Origin: Nocardia crassostreae
Lineage (GTDB): Bacteria; Actinomycetota; Actinomycetes; Mycobacteriales; Mycobacteriaceae
Reading direction: 5' to 3'
NCBI RefSeq assembly: GCF_001613405.1
Contig: NZ_BDCH01000041.1
Span: forward strand, 62,001-126,000
DNA length: 64,000 nucleotides
The position numbers were made by a program, and so were the translations under genes. Shown piece after piece: positions 52,388 to 61,710 of this stretch (position 1 is the first letter of the stretch; each line of letters begins with the position of its first letter). Below the pieces are notes generated by a model, which saw only the letters and a program-made list of their open reading frames with translations, was not told the origin of the DNA and did no database searches.

Positions 52388-53623
52388 GTGGATCTGGACT
52401 GGTCGCCCGACGATCTGGCATTTCGAGACGAGGTGCGTCGCTTCCTCAACGAAAAGTTAACCGACGATCTTCGCCGAGCCGGACGTTTGGCGACGAGCGT
52501 CTACCCGGATCACGAAGCCAGCATGCGGTGGCAGGAGATCCTGCACGCGCAGGGATGGGCCGCGCCCGCCTGGCCGGTGAAATACGGCGGCTGCCGCTGG
52601 AGCCTGACCCAGCACTACATCTTCGGCCGTGAGTGCACCCTGGCCGGTGCGCCGAACCTGTCCCCCATGGGCATTCGCATGGTGTCGCACGCGATCATGG
52701 CCTTCGGCACCGACGAGCAGCGGGATTACTTCCTGCCGCGCATCCTGACCGGCGAGGTCTTCTTCTGCCAGGGCTATTCGGAGCCCGAGGCCGGTTCCGA
52801 CCTGGCCTCGCTGAATATGCAGGCCGTGGACGACGGCGCGGATCTGGTGGTGACCGGATCCAAGATCTGGACCACGCACGCCACCGAGGCCAATTGGATC
52901 TTCGCGCTGGTGCGCACCTCGCGGCAGGCCAAGAAGCAGCAGGGCATCACCTTCGTGCTCATCGATATGCGCACCCCGGGCATCGAAATCCGCCCGCTGG
53001 TCATGACTTCCGGCGAGCAGGTGCAGAACCAGGTCTTCTTCGATCAGGTGCGGGTGCCCAAGACCAATGTGCTCGGCGCCGTCGACGACGGCTGGACCGT
53101 GGCCAAGTACCTGCTCAACTTCGAGCGCGGCGGCGGCGCGGCGGCCCCGGCGCTCCAGGTGATGGCCGAGGAGCTCGCGCAGGCCGCGCTGAGCCAGACC
53201 GATCCGAACGGCGAGGGCGCGCTCATCGACGATCCGGCCTTCGCCGCCAAGCTGGCCGACGCCCGCATTCGCGCCGATGTGCTGGAGATCCTCGAATACC
53301 GCACGCTCGCACTGGTTTCCAGCGGCAAGGATCCGGGCCCGGCCGCCTCCACCATCAAGATCCTGGGCACCGAGCTGAGCCAGGCGCTCACCGAACTGGC
53401 CCTGGAGGCCGCGGGCCCGCGCGGTCGCGCCTATCAACCGCACGCCACCATGCCCGGCGGCCCGATCGTCGACTATGCCGCTCCCGCCGACGGTTTCGTC
53501 AGCGGCGACGACTGGCAGGCCGTCGCCTCGCTGCGGTACTTCAACGACCGAGCGGGCTCGATCTACGCCGGTAGCAACGAGATTCAGCGCAATATCATCG
53601 CCAAAGCCACGCTGGGACTGTGA
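52388..53623 (+). CDS. Acyl-CoA dehydrogenase (large subunit-like, first of a pair)
   Basis: A 411-residue acyl-CoA dehydrogenase: SPDDLAFRDEVRRFLNEKL, QGYSEPEAGSDLASL (FAD site), VTGSKIWTTHATEANWIFAL, and the C-terminal YFNDRAGSIYAGSNEIQRNI. Paired with the next gene it resembles the alpha2beta2 heteromeric dehydrogenases (FadE-type) used for sterol side-chain or unusual acyl-CoA oxidation in actinobacteria. Start is GTG 52388 with AAGGAG upstream. Downstream partner starts 2 nt after the stop. Confidence 0.9.
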   Translation: MDLDWSPDDLAFRDEVRRFLNEKLTDDLRRAGRLATSVYPDHEASMRWQEILHAQGWAAPAWPVKYGGCRWSLTQHYIFGRECTLAGAPNLSPMGIRMVSHAIMAFGTDEQRDYFLPRILTGEVFFCQGYSEPEAGSDLASLNMQAVDDGADLVVTGSKIWTTHATEANWIFALVRTSRQAKKQQGITFVLIDMRTPGIEIRPLVMTSGEQVQNQVFFDQVRVPKTNVLGAVDDGWTVAKYLLNFERGGGAAAPALQVMAEELAQAALSQTDPNGEGALIDDPAFAAKLADARIRADVLEILEYRTLALVSSGKDPGPAASTIKILGTELSQALTELALEAAGPRGRAYQPHATMPGGPIVDYAAPADGFVSGDDWQAVASLRYFNDRAGSIYAGSNEIQRNIIAKATLGL

Positions 53624-53625
53624 CC

Positions 53626-54743
53626 ATGGACTTCTCTTTCACCCCCGAACAGGACATGCTCCGCGATACCGTCACGGAGTTTCTCGCGGCCCGCTACGAC
53701 CTCGAATCCAGCCGGGCCGCGGCGCGCACCGGCGCGGGCTGGCAGCCGGAGATCTGGCGCGGATTGGCCGAGGAGGTCGGCATTCTGGGCGCGAGCCTGC
53801 CGGAATCGGTGGGCGGCGGACCGGTCGAGACCATGATCATCGCCGAGGCCCTCGGCGGCGCGCTGGTGGTCGAACCGTATGTGGACACCGTGGTCGTCGG
53901 CGTCGGCCTGCTGCGCCGCGCCATGGGCAAGCGCGCCGAGGATCTGCTCTCCGGCATTGCCGCCGGTGAGGTCGTCACCGGTTTCGCCGCCCTGGAACCG
54001 CGCTCGGGTCACGACTACGCCAAGGTCGCCGCCACCGCCCGCCGCGACGGCGAGGACTGGATCCTCAATGGCGACAAGATCATGGTCACCGCCGCCCCGC
54101 TGGCCACCCACCTGCTGGTCACCGCCCGCCTGGACGGCGGCGATATCGCCCTGTTCGCAGTGGATTTCGATCCGGCCGATCCGCCCGCCGGGCTGACCGC
54201 GCGCAGCTACCGCACCATCGACGAACGCCGCGTCGCCGACCTCACCCTCGAGAGTCTGCGCCTGCCCGCCGACGCGCTACTGCTCGCCAATGCCGCCGAC
54301 GCCGTCGCCGCAACCCTGGACGAGGCCATTGCCGCGGTCTGCGCCGAGGCGGTCGGCATCATGCGCAAGGTCGTGGCCGACACCGTCGAATACACCAAGC
54401 AGCGCCAGCAGTTCGGCGTCCCCATCGCCAGCTTCCAGGCGCTACAGCACCGCATGGTGAACATGCACCTGGAACTGGAACAGGCCATTGCCGCAACCTA
54501 TCTGGTCACCCTGAAACTGGACGCCGCCCCGCCGACCGAGCCAAGGCCGCCTCCGCCGCCAAGGCCACCATCGGCCGCGCCGCCCGCCTCATCGGCCAGG
54601 AGTCGGTCCAGCTGCACGGCGCCATGGGCATGACCGAAGAACTGGCCATCGGCCATTTCTTCAAGCGCCTCACCGCCGTTCGACACGAATACGGCAGCAC
54701 CGACCAGCACATCGCCCGCTACGCGGCACTGACCCGCCCGTAG
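53626..54743 (+). pseudogene. Acyl-CoA dehydrogenase (second of the pair), C-terminus displaced by a frameshift
   Basis: MDFSFTPEQDMLRDTVTEFL starts the protein at 53626; the middle (DWILNGDKIMVTAAPLATHL, TKQRQQFGVPIASFQALQHR) is normal. After LVTLKLDAAP the given frame reads a Pro-rich tail and stops at 54633. With one base added at 54527-54532 it continues as DRAKAASAAKATIGRAARLI, GQESVQLHGAMGMTEELAIG and ends at 54743 (372 residues), the usual length; the missing part holds the C-terminal helices. The TGA of the first dehydrogenase gene overlaps an alternative GTG start at 53620. Confidence 0.85.
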
Positions 54744-54782
54744 GACCCGGCCGGTTTCGGCGACGGGCGAGCCGGTCGCCGC

Positions 54783-54962
54783 TCAGTGCCGCGTGGCGCG
54801 GGTGGCGGCCACGGGCATTCGGGCAGCGTTTCGGGTCGGGGATCGCCTGGCCGCCAGCTCCTGTCGCGCTGAGCGGCGCACGGCGGCCACCATCACCACC
54901 GCCAATGCGGGTCCCATGACGAACAACAGCACACCGAGCGCGATCCAGAAGACTCCTTGCAC
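54783..54962 (-). CDS. Small single-helix membrane protein
   Basis: From GTG 54962: 59 residues with one membrane helix (FWIALGVLLFVMGPALAVVM) and a basic tail. It has no Shine-Dalgarno; an AT-rich hexamer (AATAAT) 7-12 nt before the GTG would fit a leaderless start. I do not recognise it. Support is modest. Confidence 0.4.
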   Translation of the reverse strand: MQGVFWIALGVLLFVMGPALAVVMVAAVRRSARQELAARRSPTRNAARMPVAATRATRH

Positions 54963-55050
54963 AGGCGAATTATTGTCCGCATGGTCGTCTTTCGCAGAAT
55001 CGCAGCAACCCTTCCGGGTGGCAGCATCGCGACCGGCCCGGGTAATGGCG

Positions 55051-55080
55051 TTGACAGGGCGGGCTGTCTGTGGCTGATTG
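55051..55080 (+). promoter_or_regulatory. Possible promoter of the phosphoesterase gene
   Basis: A perfect -35 hexamer TTGACA at 55051-55056 and TGATTG at 55075-55080 (18-bp spacing), 6 nt before the ATG at 55087. The -10 match is weak. Confidence 0.35.
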
Positions 55081-55086
55081 ACGGGT

Positions 55087-55830
55087 ATGGGGAGCAATAG
55101 CGGCAATGGCCGCGTCGTGCGCATCGCCGCCATCGGGGATCTGCACATGACCGAGAAGAGCATCGGGCGGTTCCGGCCCGCGTTCCAGAAGCTGGCCGAG
55201 CACGCCGATGTGCTGCTGCTCGCGGGGGATCTCACCAATGGCGGCACGCTGCGCGCGGGCGGCGCGGTAGGCGGGGAGGTCTCCGGGCTGCCGGTGCCGG
55301 TGGTCGCGGTGCTCGGCAATCACGATTACGAGCGCGGCGATGGCCCGCGCATTGCCGAAATGCTCGCCGAGCGCGGTGTGCGCGTCCTCGACGGCGACGC
55401 CACGGTGCTGGAGCTCAATGGCATTCGGCTCTGCATCGCCGGTGTGGTGGGCGGCAGCGGCGGCTTCCCGGGCTATCCGGGCAATCCCGATGAGGGTACC
55501 GAGGAACATCGCGAACGCTTCCGCCGCGGCCCCATCGATGCGGGCCGACTGCGCACGGCACTGGAGAACCTGTATTGCGATGTGCGCGTGGCTCTCACCC
55601 ACTTCTCGCCGATTCTGGAGACCCTCACCGGTGAACCGACCGGCATCTACTCGCACCTGGGCTGTGCCGACCTGGGCGAGGCCGTCGACGCGGGCGGCGC
55701 GGCCCTCGCAATCCACGGACACGCCCACGCCGGTACCGAATTCGGCCGCACAGCGGGCGGCGTCGAGGTCCGCAATGTCGCCTATCCGGTGATCCGCAGC
55801 CCGTACCGGGTGTACGAACTCACCGCTTAG
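55087..55830 (+). CDS. Metallophosphoesterase
   Basis: A 247-residue calcineurin-like phosphoesterase. The metal-binding motifs are IGDLHM, LLAGDLTNGG, VLGNHDYERGD, LTHFSP and IHGHAHAGTEFG, all in order. Substrate unknown. The start ATG 55087 is preferred to TTG 55078. It overlaps the 3' end of the convergent F420-type reductase gene by 11 nt. Confidence 0.9.
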   Translation: MGSNSGNGRVVRIAAIGDLHMTEKSIGRFRPAFQKLAEHADVLLLAGDLTNGGTLRAGGAVGGEVSGLPVPVVAVLGNHDYERGDGPRIAEMLAERGVRVLDGDATVLELNGIRLCIAGVVGGSGGFPGYPGNPDEGTEEHRERFRRGPIDAGRLRTALENLYCDVRVALTHFSPILETLTGEPTGIYSHLGCADLGEAVDAGGAALAIHGHAHAGTEFGRTAGGVEVRNVAYPVIRSPYRVYELTA

Positions 55831-56278
55831 CCAGCGTCAACTCCACCAGGGGCACATCGTCGATATCCCCGCCGATGGCCTGCTCGATGATCCCGCCGAG
55901 CTCTTTGTAGGCGGCCGGATGCGCCGTCTTGTATTCGGCCATGACCGGTTTCGCCTCGTCCGGCGTGAGCATGCGCGCGGTGGCGGGCACCTGATTGCGG
56001 AAGCCGATGCTCACCCGGCACCGCGGGTTCGCCTCGAGATTCCGGTACCACTGCGATCCGGCGCCGAAGCCGGAGGCGAGAATCACGGTGTTCGCATCCG
56101 GCCGCTCCACCGATTCGAGGGCGACATAGCGCCGCTCCCCCGACTTCCGGCCGATGTGCTCGAGCACCAACACCCTGCCCCCGAACAGGAATCCGAGCCG
56201 GGCCCGGAACAACCAGATGGGCGCTCGCACGAACGATCGCGTCCGCAGCAGCTTCGCCCCGAGATCGGCCATAGGCAT
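55820..56278 (-). CDS. Deazaflavin (F420)-dependent nitroreductase family protein (Ddn-like)
   Basis: A 152-residue protein: APIWLFRARLGFLFGGRVLV, LEHIGRKSGERRYVAL, GAGSQWYRNLEANPRCRVSI and RMLTPDEAKPVM, the pattern of the Ddn/PF04075 family in mycobacteria and nocardiae, which use F420 to reduce quinones or nitro compounds. Start at 56278 (MPMADLGAKLLRTR) or 56272. It is divergent from the AhpD-like gene. Confidence 0.87.
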   Translation of the reverse strand: MPMADLGAKLLRTRSFVRAPIWLFRARLGFLFGGRVLVLEHIGRKSGERRYVALESVERPDANTVILASGFGAGSQWYRNLEANPRCRVSIGFRNQVPATARMLTPDEAKPVMAEYKTAHPAAYKELGGIIEQAIGGDIDDVPLVELTLAKR

Positions 56279-56408
56279 GCCGCCGAGGGTAATCCGATTC
56301 CGGATCGCTGCCGGGCGAACACGACGTGACCGGCCCCACAGCGGCCGCCCGTCACGCCCGCGCGGCCCGCCGCGTCCTTGTTGTGTACCGACGAGAAAGG
56401 ACGAGCAC

Positions 56409-56849
56409 ATGTCACGACTCAACCTCCCCCAGATCGCGCCCGAGGTCTACAAGGCCTGGGCGCAGGCCGAGATGGCCATTCGCAAGGGCCCGCTCGACGC
56501 CACCGTCCGGGAGCTGGTGAAGATCCGGGTCTCCCAGATCAACGGGTGCCTGTTCTGCATCGATATGCACACCACCGAGGCCCGCAAGGAGGGCGAGACC
56601 GAACAGCGGATCTACCACCTCGATGCCTGGCGGGAGTCCAAGCTGTTCACCGATGCCGAGCGCGCCGCGCTCGACTACGCCGAGGCCGCGACCCGGCTCG
56701 GCGTGCACGGGGTGAGCGACGAGATCTGGTCCGGCGTCGAGAAGCACTTCGACGAGGGCGAGCGCGGCGGCCTGGTCGCCATTACCGCGCAGATCAATCT
56801 GTGGAACCGGATCGGCGTCCCGCTGCTCTTGCAGCCCGGCGGCTACTGA
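56409..56849 (+). CDS. Carboxymuconolactone decarboxylase / AhpD-like protein
   Basis: A 146-residue AhpD-family protein: RLNLPQIAPEVYKAWAQAEM, VRELVKIRVSQINGCLFCID with the CxxC-x-x-x-H alkylhydroperoxidase motif (CLFCIDMH). Such proteins reduce peroxides through a Cys pair. AAAGGA lies 9 nt upstream of the ATG. A terminator follows. Confidence 0.9.
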   Translation: MSRLNLPQIAPEVYKAWAQAEMAIRKGPLDATVRELVKIRVSQINGCLFCIDMHTTEARKEGETEQRIYHLDAWRESKLFTDAERAALDYAEAATRLGVHGVSDEIWSGVEKHFDEGERGGLVAITAQINLWNRIGVPLLLQPGGY

Positions 56850-56869
56850 GTTCCCGTGAGTTCCCGGCG

Positions 56870-56897
56870 ACGGACCGGCCCGCCGCGGCCGGTCCGT
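56870..56897 (+). terminator. Terminator after the AhpD-like gene
   Basis: An 11-bp perfect stem ACGGACCGGCC-CGCCGC-GGCCGGTCCGT, 20 nt past the stop. Confidence 0.8.
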
Positions 56898-57094
56898 TCC
56901 GGTGTGCGCGACTTGCTGTGCGGCGGTCGCTTACGGCATCTTTACATCAGGTGCGCCGGGAAGTCTGGTCGGCAGGTGGGTCCTGAGCTGGGCTCGCCAC
57001 GAATCGACCTGGGAGTTCTCGATGCGCGGCCGGAATTCGATCTTGACGTATTCTGCTCCCGTGACAGCCGGGTGCAGCGTCGTATCCTGCGAGT

Positions 57095-57538
57095 ATGCAT
57101 GCCGCGCAGATGGCCGAGGACTATCCGGTAATCGATCTCGACTCCGATGCGATGGACACGGCCAGACTGCTGGCGAACCATCGGCTACCCGGAATTCTGG
57201 TCACCGACGCCGACGGCTCGCCGTGCGCGGTGCTACCCGCCTCGACGGCGGTGCTGTTCATCGTGCCCAAATACGTCCAGGACGATCCCTCGCTGGCCGG
57301 GGTGCTCAACGAGACCATGTGCTCGCAGGTGGCGAATCGGTTGCGCGGCAAGAAGGTCCGGGATGTGATTCCGGAGCGGTTGAGCAAGCTCCCCGCCGCG
57401 AATGCCGACGACAACATTATCGAGGTGGCCGCGCTCATGGCGCGATACAAGACGCCGCTGGTCGCCGTCATGGACGGCAAGAAGCTGCTCGGCGTGATCA
57501 CGGCCTCGCGGCTTTTGGAAGTCGCGCTGAACAACTGA
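57095..57538 (+). CDS. CBS domain protein
   Basis: A 147-residue protein with two CBS motifs: MDTARLLANHRLPGILVTDA and IIEVAALMARYKTPLVAVMD plus KKLLGVITASRLLEVAL. CBS pairs bind adenosyl nucleotides. It lies 19 nt before a permease gene and probably regulates it. Confidence 0.87.
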   Translation: MHAAQMAEDYPVIDLDSDAMDTARLLANHRLPGILVTDADGSPCAVLPASTAVLFIVPKYVQDDPSLAGVLNETMCSQVANRLRGKKVRDVIPERLSKLPAANADDNIIEVAALMARYKTPLVAVMDGKKLLGVITASRLLEVALNN

Positions 57539-57557
57539 GCCCGCCGGGGCGGTCGCG

Positions 57558-58847
57558 ATGGCCGTCGTCGCCATCGCGGTCTTCACGATCGCGTATGTGC
57601 TGATCGCCTCCGAGCGCATTCACAAGACCACCGCCGCCCTGGCCGGGGAGGGCGTCATCGTGGCGCTCGGCATTGCGGGCGCCGATGATGTCTTCTACTC
57701 GCACGAGACCGGCATCGACTGGGATGTCATCTTCCTGTTGCTCGGCATGATGATCATCGTCGGCGTGCTGCGGCAGACCGGTATCTTCGAGTTCGCGGCG
57801 GTGTGGGCGGCCAAGCGCGCCAGGGGTTCCGGGCTGCGGGTCATGATCCTGCTGGCGCTCATTACCGCGGCCGCCTCCGGCTTCCTCGACAATGTGACCA
57901 CGGTGCTGCTCATCGCGCCGGTGACGCTGCTGGTGTGCGAACGCCTGGACGTGCCGCCCACCCCGTACCTGATCGCGGAGGTCCTGGCCTCCAATATCGG
58001 CGGCGCGTCGACCATTGTCGGCGATCCGCCCAACATCATCATCGCCAGCCGGGCGGATATCGGGTTCAACACCTTCATCTGGCATATGAGCCCCATCGTG
58101 CTCATCGCGCTGGGCGTATTCGTGCTGGTGCTGCCGCGCCTGTTCCGCGGCGCGTTCGACGTCGATCCGGCGCGCGCCGCCGACATCATGCAATTGAACG
58201 AGCGCGAGGCCATTCGTGATCCGAAACTGCTGATCAAGAGCGGAATCGTGCTCGCCGCCGTATTCGTGGGCTTCCTAGGGCATTCGATATTCCATATCGA
58301 ACCGTCCATCGTGGCTTTGCTCGGCGCGGGAATTCTCGTGCTGATTTCCGGTCTGCCGCAACGCGATTACCTGTCGGCGGTGGAATGGGAAACCCTGCTG
58401 TTCTTCGTCGGCCTGTTCGTCATGGTCGGCGCATTGGTGAAAACCGGCGTCATCGGCCGACTCGCGAAATACGCCACCGAAGTCACCGGCGGCAATGCCC
58501 TCGCAGCAACCATGCTGATCCTGGTGGTCTCGGCCCTGTTGTCGGGTGTCATCGACAACATCCCGTACGTGGCGACCATGAGCCCTCTGGTGGCCGACCT
58601 GGTGGAACCCATGGATCACCAGGCGCAGGCCGGTGCGCTGTGGTGGGCGCTGGCCATCGGCGCGGATTTCGGCGGCAACCTCACAGCAGTCGGGGCCAGC
58701 ACGAATGTGGTGATGCTCGGCATCGCCAAACGATCCGACCATCCCATCTCGTTCTGGGAATTCACCAGGAAGGGCATTGTCGTGACCACGATCACTATCG
58801 CGGTGGCCGTTCCTTACCTCTGGCTGCGCTATTTTGCATTCGCCTGA
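57558..58847 (+). CDS. SLC13/ArsB-like anion permease
   Basis: A 429-residue membrane protein with about eleven segments and two internal repeats, of the ArsB/NhaD/P-protein superfamily: ASGFLDNVTTVLLIAPVTLL and NIGGASTIVGDPPNIIIASR in the first half, VSALLSGVIDNIPYVATMSP and GNLTAVGASTNVVMLGIA in the second. These superfamily motifs bind anions or sodium. Substrate unknown (arsenite, citrate, sodium and tellurite are all possible in this family). Co-transcribed with the CBS gene. Confidence 0.85.
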   Translation: MAVVAIAVFTIAYVLIASERIHKTTAALAGEGVIVALGIAGADDVFYSHETGIDWDVIFLLLGMMIIVGVLRQTGIFEFAAVWAAKRARGSGLRVMILLALITAAASGFLDNVTTVLLIAPVTLLVCERLDVPPTPYLIAEVLASNIGGASTIVGDPPNIIIASRADIGFNTFIWHMSPIVLIALGVFVLVLPRLFRGAFDVDPARAADIMQLNEREAIRDPKLLIKSGIVLAAVFVGFLGHSIFHIEPSIVALLGAGILVLISGLPQRDYLSAVEWETLLFFVGLFVMVGALVKTGVIGRLAKYATEVTGGNALAATMLILVVSALLSGVIDNIPYVATMSPLVADLVEPMDHQAQAGALWWALAIGADFGGNLTAVGASTNVVMLGIAKRSDHPISFWEFTRKGIVVTTITIAVAVPYLWLRYFAFA

Positions 58848-58917
58848 CCAGGACAAAGGCCACATTCCGGTCACCTCGGGTGTGGCGATTGGGAGTTTCC
58901 TGCCACCGGATACCAGA

Positions 58918-61092
58918 ATGGTCGCCGCCATGGCCATATTCCGTACCGATCAGTCCTCGTCAGCACCGGACCGCGACGCCACCGCGGGACCGGACTCCGG
59001 CGGCGGCTCCGCCTACCGGCTGGATCTGGACGGGCTGCGCGGTATCGCCATCGCCCTGGTGGTGATCTTCCACATCTGGTTCGGGCGGGTGTCCGGCGGT
59101 GTGGACGTCTTCCTGGTGCTGTCCGGCTTCTTCTTCACCGGCATGCTGCTGCGCCGCGCCGACGGCGGGCCGGTCGGGGTGGCGGCGACCGTCAAGCGCA
59201 CGCTGCGGCGGCTGCTGCCCGCCATGGTGGTGGTGCTGGCGGCCGTGGTGATCGCGACCGTGGCGCTGCTGCCGCACACGCGCTGGTCGGATATCGCGGC
59301 GCAGACCCTGGCTTCGCTGTTCTACTACCAGAACTGGTACCTGGCGCTGTCCTGGTCGGACTATCTGGCCGCCGATCCGTCGGTGAGCCCGCTGCAGCAT
59401 CTGTGGTCGATGTCGGTGCAGGGGCAGTGCTATCTGGGACTGCTGATGCTCATCGCGACGGTGGCCTGGCTGAACCGGACCGGCCGCGCCACCCTCACAC
59501 GCTACGCGCCCATGCCGGTGCTGTTGCGCGCCAACCGGATACTGCGCCGCACCGGGCAGCCGGACACCCTGCGCATCGCATTGGCGGTGCTGTTCGGCGT
59601 GCTGGCGGCACTGTCCTTCGCCTATGCGGCCCACGGTGTTTCGACCCAGCAGGGCTGGAACTACTACGACACCTTCGCGCGCGCCTGGGAACCACTCACC
59701 GGCGCGCTGCTGGCCATGATCGCGCCGCTGCTGCGGCTGCCCAATCCGGTGCGAGAAGCCCTGGCCTGGTTCGGCATTGCCGCCATCGTGGCCTGCGGAT
59801 GGCTGGTCAACGGGTCCGCGCAGTTCCCGGGACCGGCGGCACTGCTGCCGGTGCTGGCGACGGTCGCGCTCATCGCGTCGGGCGCGGGCCTGCGCACCGG
59901 AGCGCAGCCGACGGTCAATCGCCTGCTGGCCACTGCGCCCATGGTGCGGCTCGGCGCGTTCGCGTACGCGCTGTACCTGTGGCACTGGCCGATTCTCATT
60001 TTCTATCTGGGCGAGCGGCACCAGCGCAGCGCCGGAGCGCTGGGCGGGCTGGCCGTCATCGCGGTCTCCTTCGTGCTCGCCTACGCCACGCAGCGCTGGA
60101 TCGAAGAGCCGCTGCGGGTGCGCAAACGGCCCACGGTGGCGGCGCGCCCGCGCCTGCTCATCGGCGTGGCGGTCGCGGCCACCGGTGCGCTGGTGCTCGG
60201 CTCCACCATGGCGTGGCAGTGGACCAATGGCGCGAAAGCGCATGCGGTCGGCGAACTGGATCCGGCGAAATACCCTGGCGCACTGGCCCTCACCGACGGC
60301 GCGCTGGTGCCGCGCGCGCAGATGCGGCCCACCGTGGAGGAGGCCCCCGCCGATATCGCCTATCCGACCGCCGACGGCTGTATCGCCGATTTCGACACCC
60401 GCTCGGTCGTCACCTGCACCTACGGCGACGCCAATGCCGTGCGCTCGGTCGCCGTGGTCGGCAATTCCCATGCCGAGCACTGGGTTCCGGCCCTGCTCAT
60501 CCTGGCCGAACAGTACGGGTTCCGGCTCGACGTGTACCTGAAGATGGGCTGCCCGCTCACCGTGGCCGCGGAGCCCAGCTACAAGGGGCAGCGCAATCCG
60601 GACTGCAAGGACTGGTCCCGCGAGGTGATCGACCGGCTCGGCGAGGATCGTCCGGACTTCGTCTTCACCACCGGCACCCGCCCCGCCGACAGCGGCGGCG
60701 ACGAAACCCCGCAGGACTATCTCGACGTGTGGTCGGAGCTGTCCGATCGCGGTCTCGAGGTGCTCGCCGTGCGCGATACCCCGTGGTTGCGCCGCGACGG
60801 TATTCGCTACCGCGCCATCGACTGCCTGGCCGCGGGCGGGGACCGCATCAGCTGCGGTATGCAGCGCCCGGACGCCCTCTCGGCGACCAACCCGGCCGCC
60901 GGGCCCGCCACGGATTTCCCGCGCGTGCACACCATCGACCTCAATGACGCCGTCTGCGAACCGGACGTCTGTGCCGTGGTCGAGGGCAATATCCTCATCT
61001 ACCACGACGAGCATCACCTCACCGCGAGCTACGCCCGCTCCCTCGCCCCCGAACTCGGCCGCCAGCTGCAACCCCTGCTCGGCTGGTGGTGA
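58918..61092 (+). CDS. Acyltransferase 3 (OafA-like) with C-terminal SGNH domain
   Basis: A 724-residue envelope enzyme. The N-terminal acyltransferase-3 domain has ten helices with LDLDGLRGIAIALVVIFHIW (catalytic His) and the WSMSV motif; the C-terminal SGNH domain has VAVVGNSHAEHW (the Ser motif) and YHDEHHLTASYA (the catalytic His and Asp). It O-acylates cell-wall polysaccharide or lipid. The usual VEEQFY motif reads VQGQCY here, with Glu replaced. Start set at 58918; TTG 58834 overlaps the permease stop. Confidence 0.9.
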   Translation: MVAAMAIFRTDQSSSAPDRDATAGPDSGGGSAYRLDLDGLRGIAIALVVIFHIWFGRVSGGVDVFLVLSGFFFTGMLLRRADGGPVGVAATVKRTLRRLLPAMVVVLAAVVIATVALLPHTRWSDIAAQTLASLFYYQNWYLALSWSDYLAADPSVSPLQHLWSMSVQGQCYLGLLMLIATVAWLNRTGRATLTRYAPMPVLLRANRILRRTGQPDTLRIALAVLFGVLAALSFAYAAHGVSTQQGWNYYDTFARAWEPLTGALLAMIAPLLRLPNPVREALAWFGIAAIVACGWLVNGSAQFPGPAALLPVLATVALIASGAGLRTGAQPTVNRLLATAPMVRLGAFAYALYLWHWPILIFYLGERHQRSAGALGGLAVIAVSFVLAYATQRWIEEPLRVRKRPTVAARPRLLIGVAVAATGALVLGSTMAWQWTNGAKAHAVGELDPAKYPGALALTDGALVPRAQMRPTVEEAPADIAYPTADGCIADFDTRSVVTCTYGDANAVRSVAVVGNSHAEHWVPALLILAEQYGFRLDVYLKMGCPLTVAAEPSYKGQRNPDCKDWSREVIDRLGEDRPDFVFTTGTRPADSGGDETPQDYLDVWSELSDRGLEVLAVRDTPWLRRDGIRYRAIDCLAAGGDRISCGMQRPDALSATNPAAGPATDFPRVHTIDLNDAVCEPDVCAVVEGNILIYHDEHHLTASYARSLAPELGRQLQPLLGWW

Positions 61093-61111
61093 GCTCGGGA
61101 ACGAGCGGAGC

Positions 61112-61447
61112 TCAGAGCTCGCGCACCGAATCCGACTGCGCGTAGAGCTCCTCCCACACCGCGAAGCTCCCCAGCAATTCGACCGTGCGCCAACCGCTCC
61201 CGGTCAATCGGACCGGCGCGGTGAGCTCCAGGGCCTCGTCCCAGCTGCCCGCATGGCCCGCGGTGACCAGGCCGCGCGCGGCCACGACCCGCAGCACGCG
61301 GGAGACCCCCGGCCGCCGCATGCCCAGCCGGGTCCGCAGCTCCCGGACCGTGTGCGGCTGCTGCGCCAGCAGATCCAGCAGCTCCACCACGCCCCGGTGA
61401 TTCACCAACTCACGCAATGCGGATAGCTCCTCCGCCGGGTTGTTCAT
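61112..61447 (-). CDS. Winged-helix transcriptional regulator
   Basis: A 111-residue protein with one wHTH domain (GVVELLDLLAQQPHTVRELR, LGMRRPGVSRVLRVVAARGL). It resembles HxlR/ArsR-like regulators, without visible metal-binding Cys. Start at 61447 (MNNPAEELSALREL). It is divergent from the PstS-like membrane gene and convergent with the acyltransferase gene. Confidence 0.8.
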   Translation of the reverse strand: MNNPAEELSALRELVNHRGVVELLDLLAQQPHTVRELRTRLGMRRPGVSRVLRVVAARGLVTAGHAGSWDEALELTAPVRLTGSGWRTVELLGSFAVWEELYAQSDSVREL

Positions 61448-61710
61448 GGAACCGCTGCCTCGCCTTCGATGCGAAATCCCTTCGATACCCGACGCTATGG
61501 CGGGGCGCGGCGGCGTCCGCCCGCTCTTGACGGAGCCCATGCGGGGCGGCCGCGCTTCTTGATCGAATCCTTACGGCCGCGCGCTCCCGCACCGCCGCCG
61601 CGGAGTGTCGGTGGCCCCGTGGTGAACTGTTGCCGAATACTCGAGGCCGCGCGTGATCGCGCGGGCAGGGAGTCCGACAATGCAGTCAGACAGGACGATT
61701 CGGGGGTTTG

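Noticed and set aside
58960..61071. A 703-codon minus-strand frame opposite the acyltransferase gene
   Set aside because: Antisense shadow, rich in Arg/Gly/His with no family motif.
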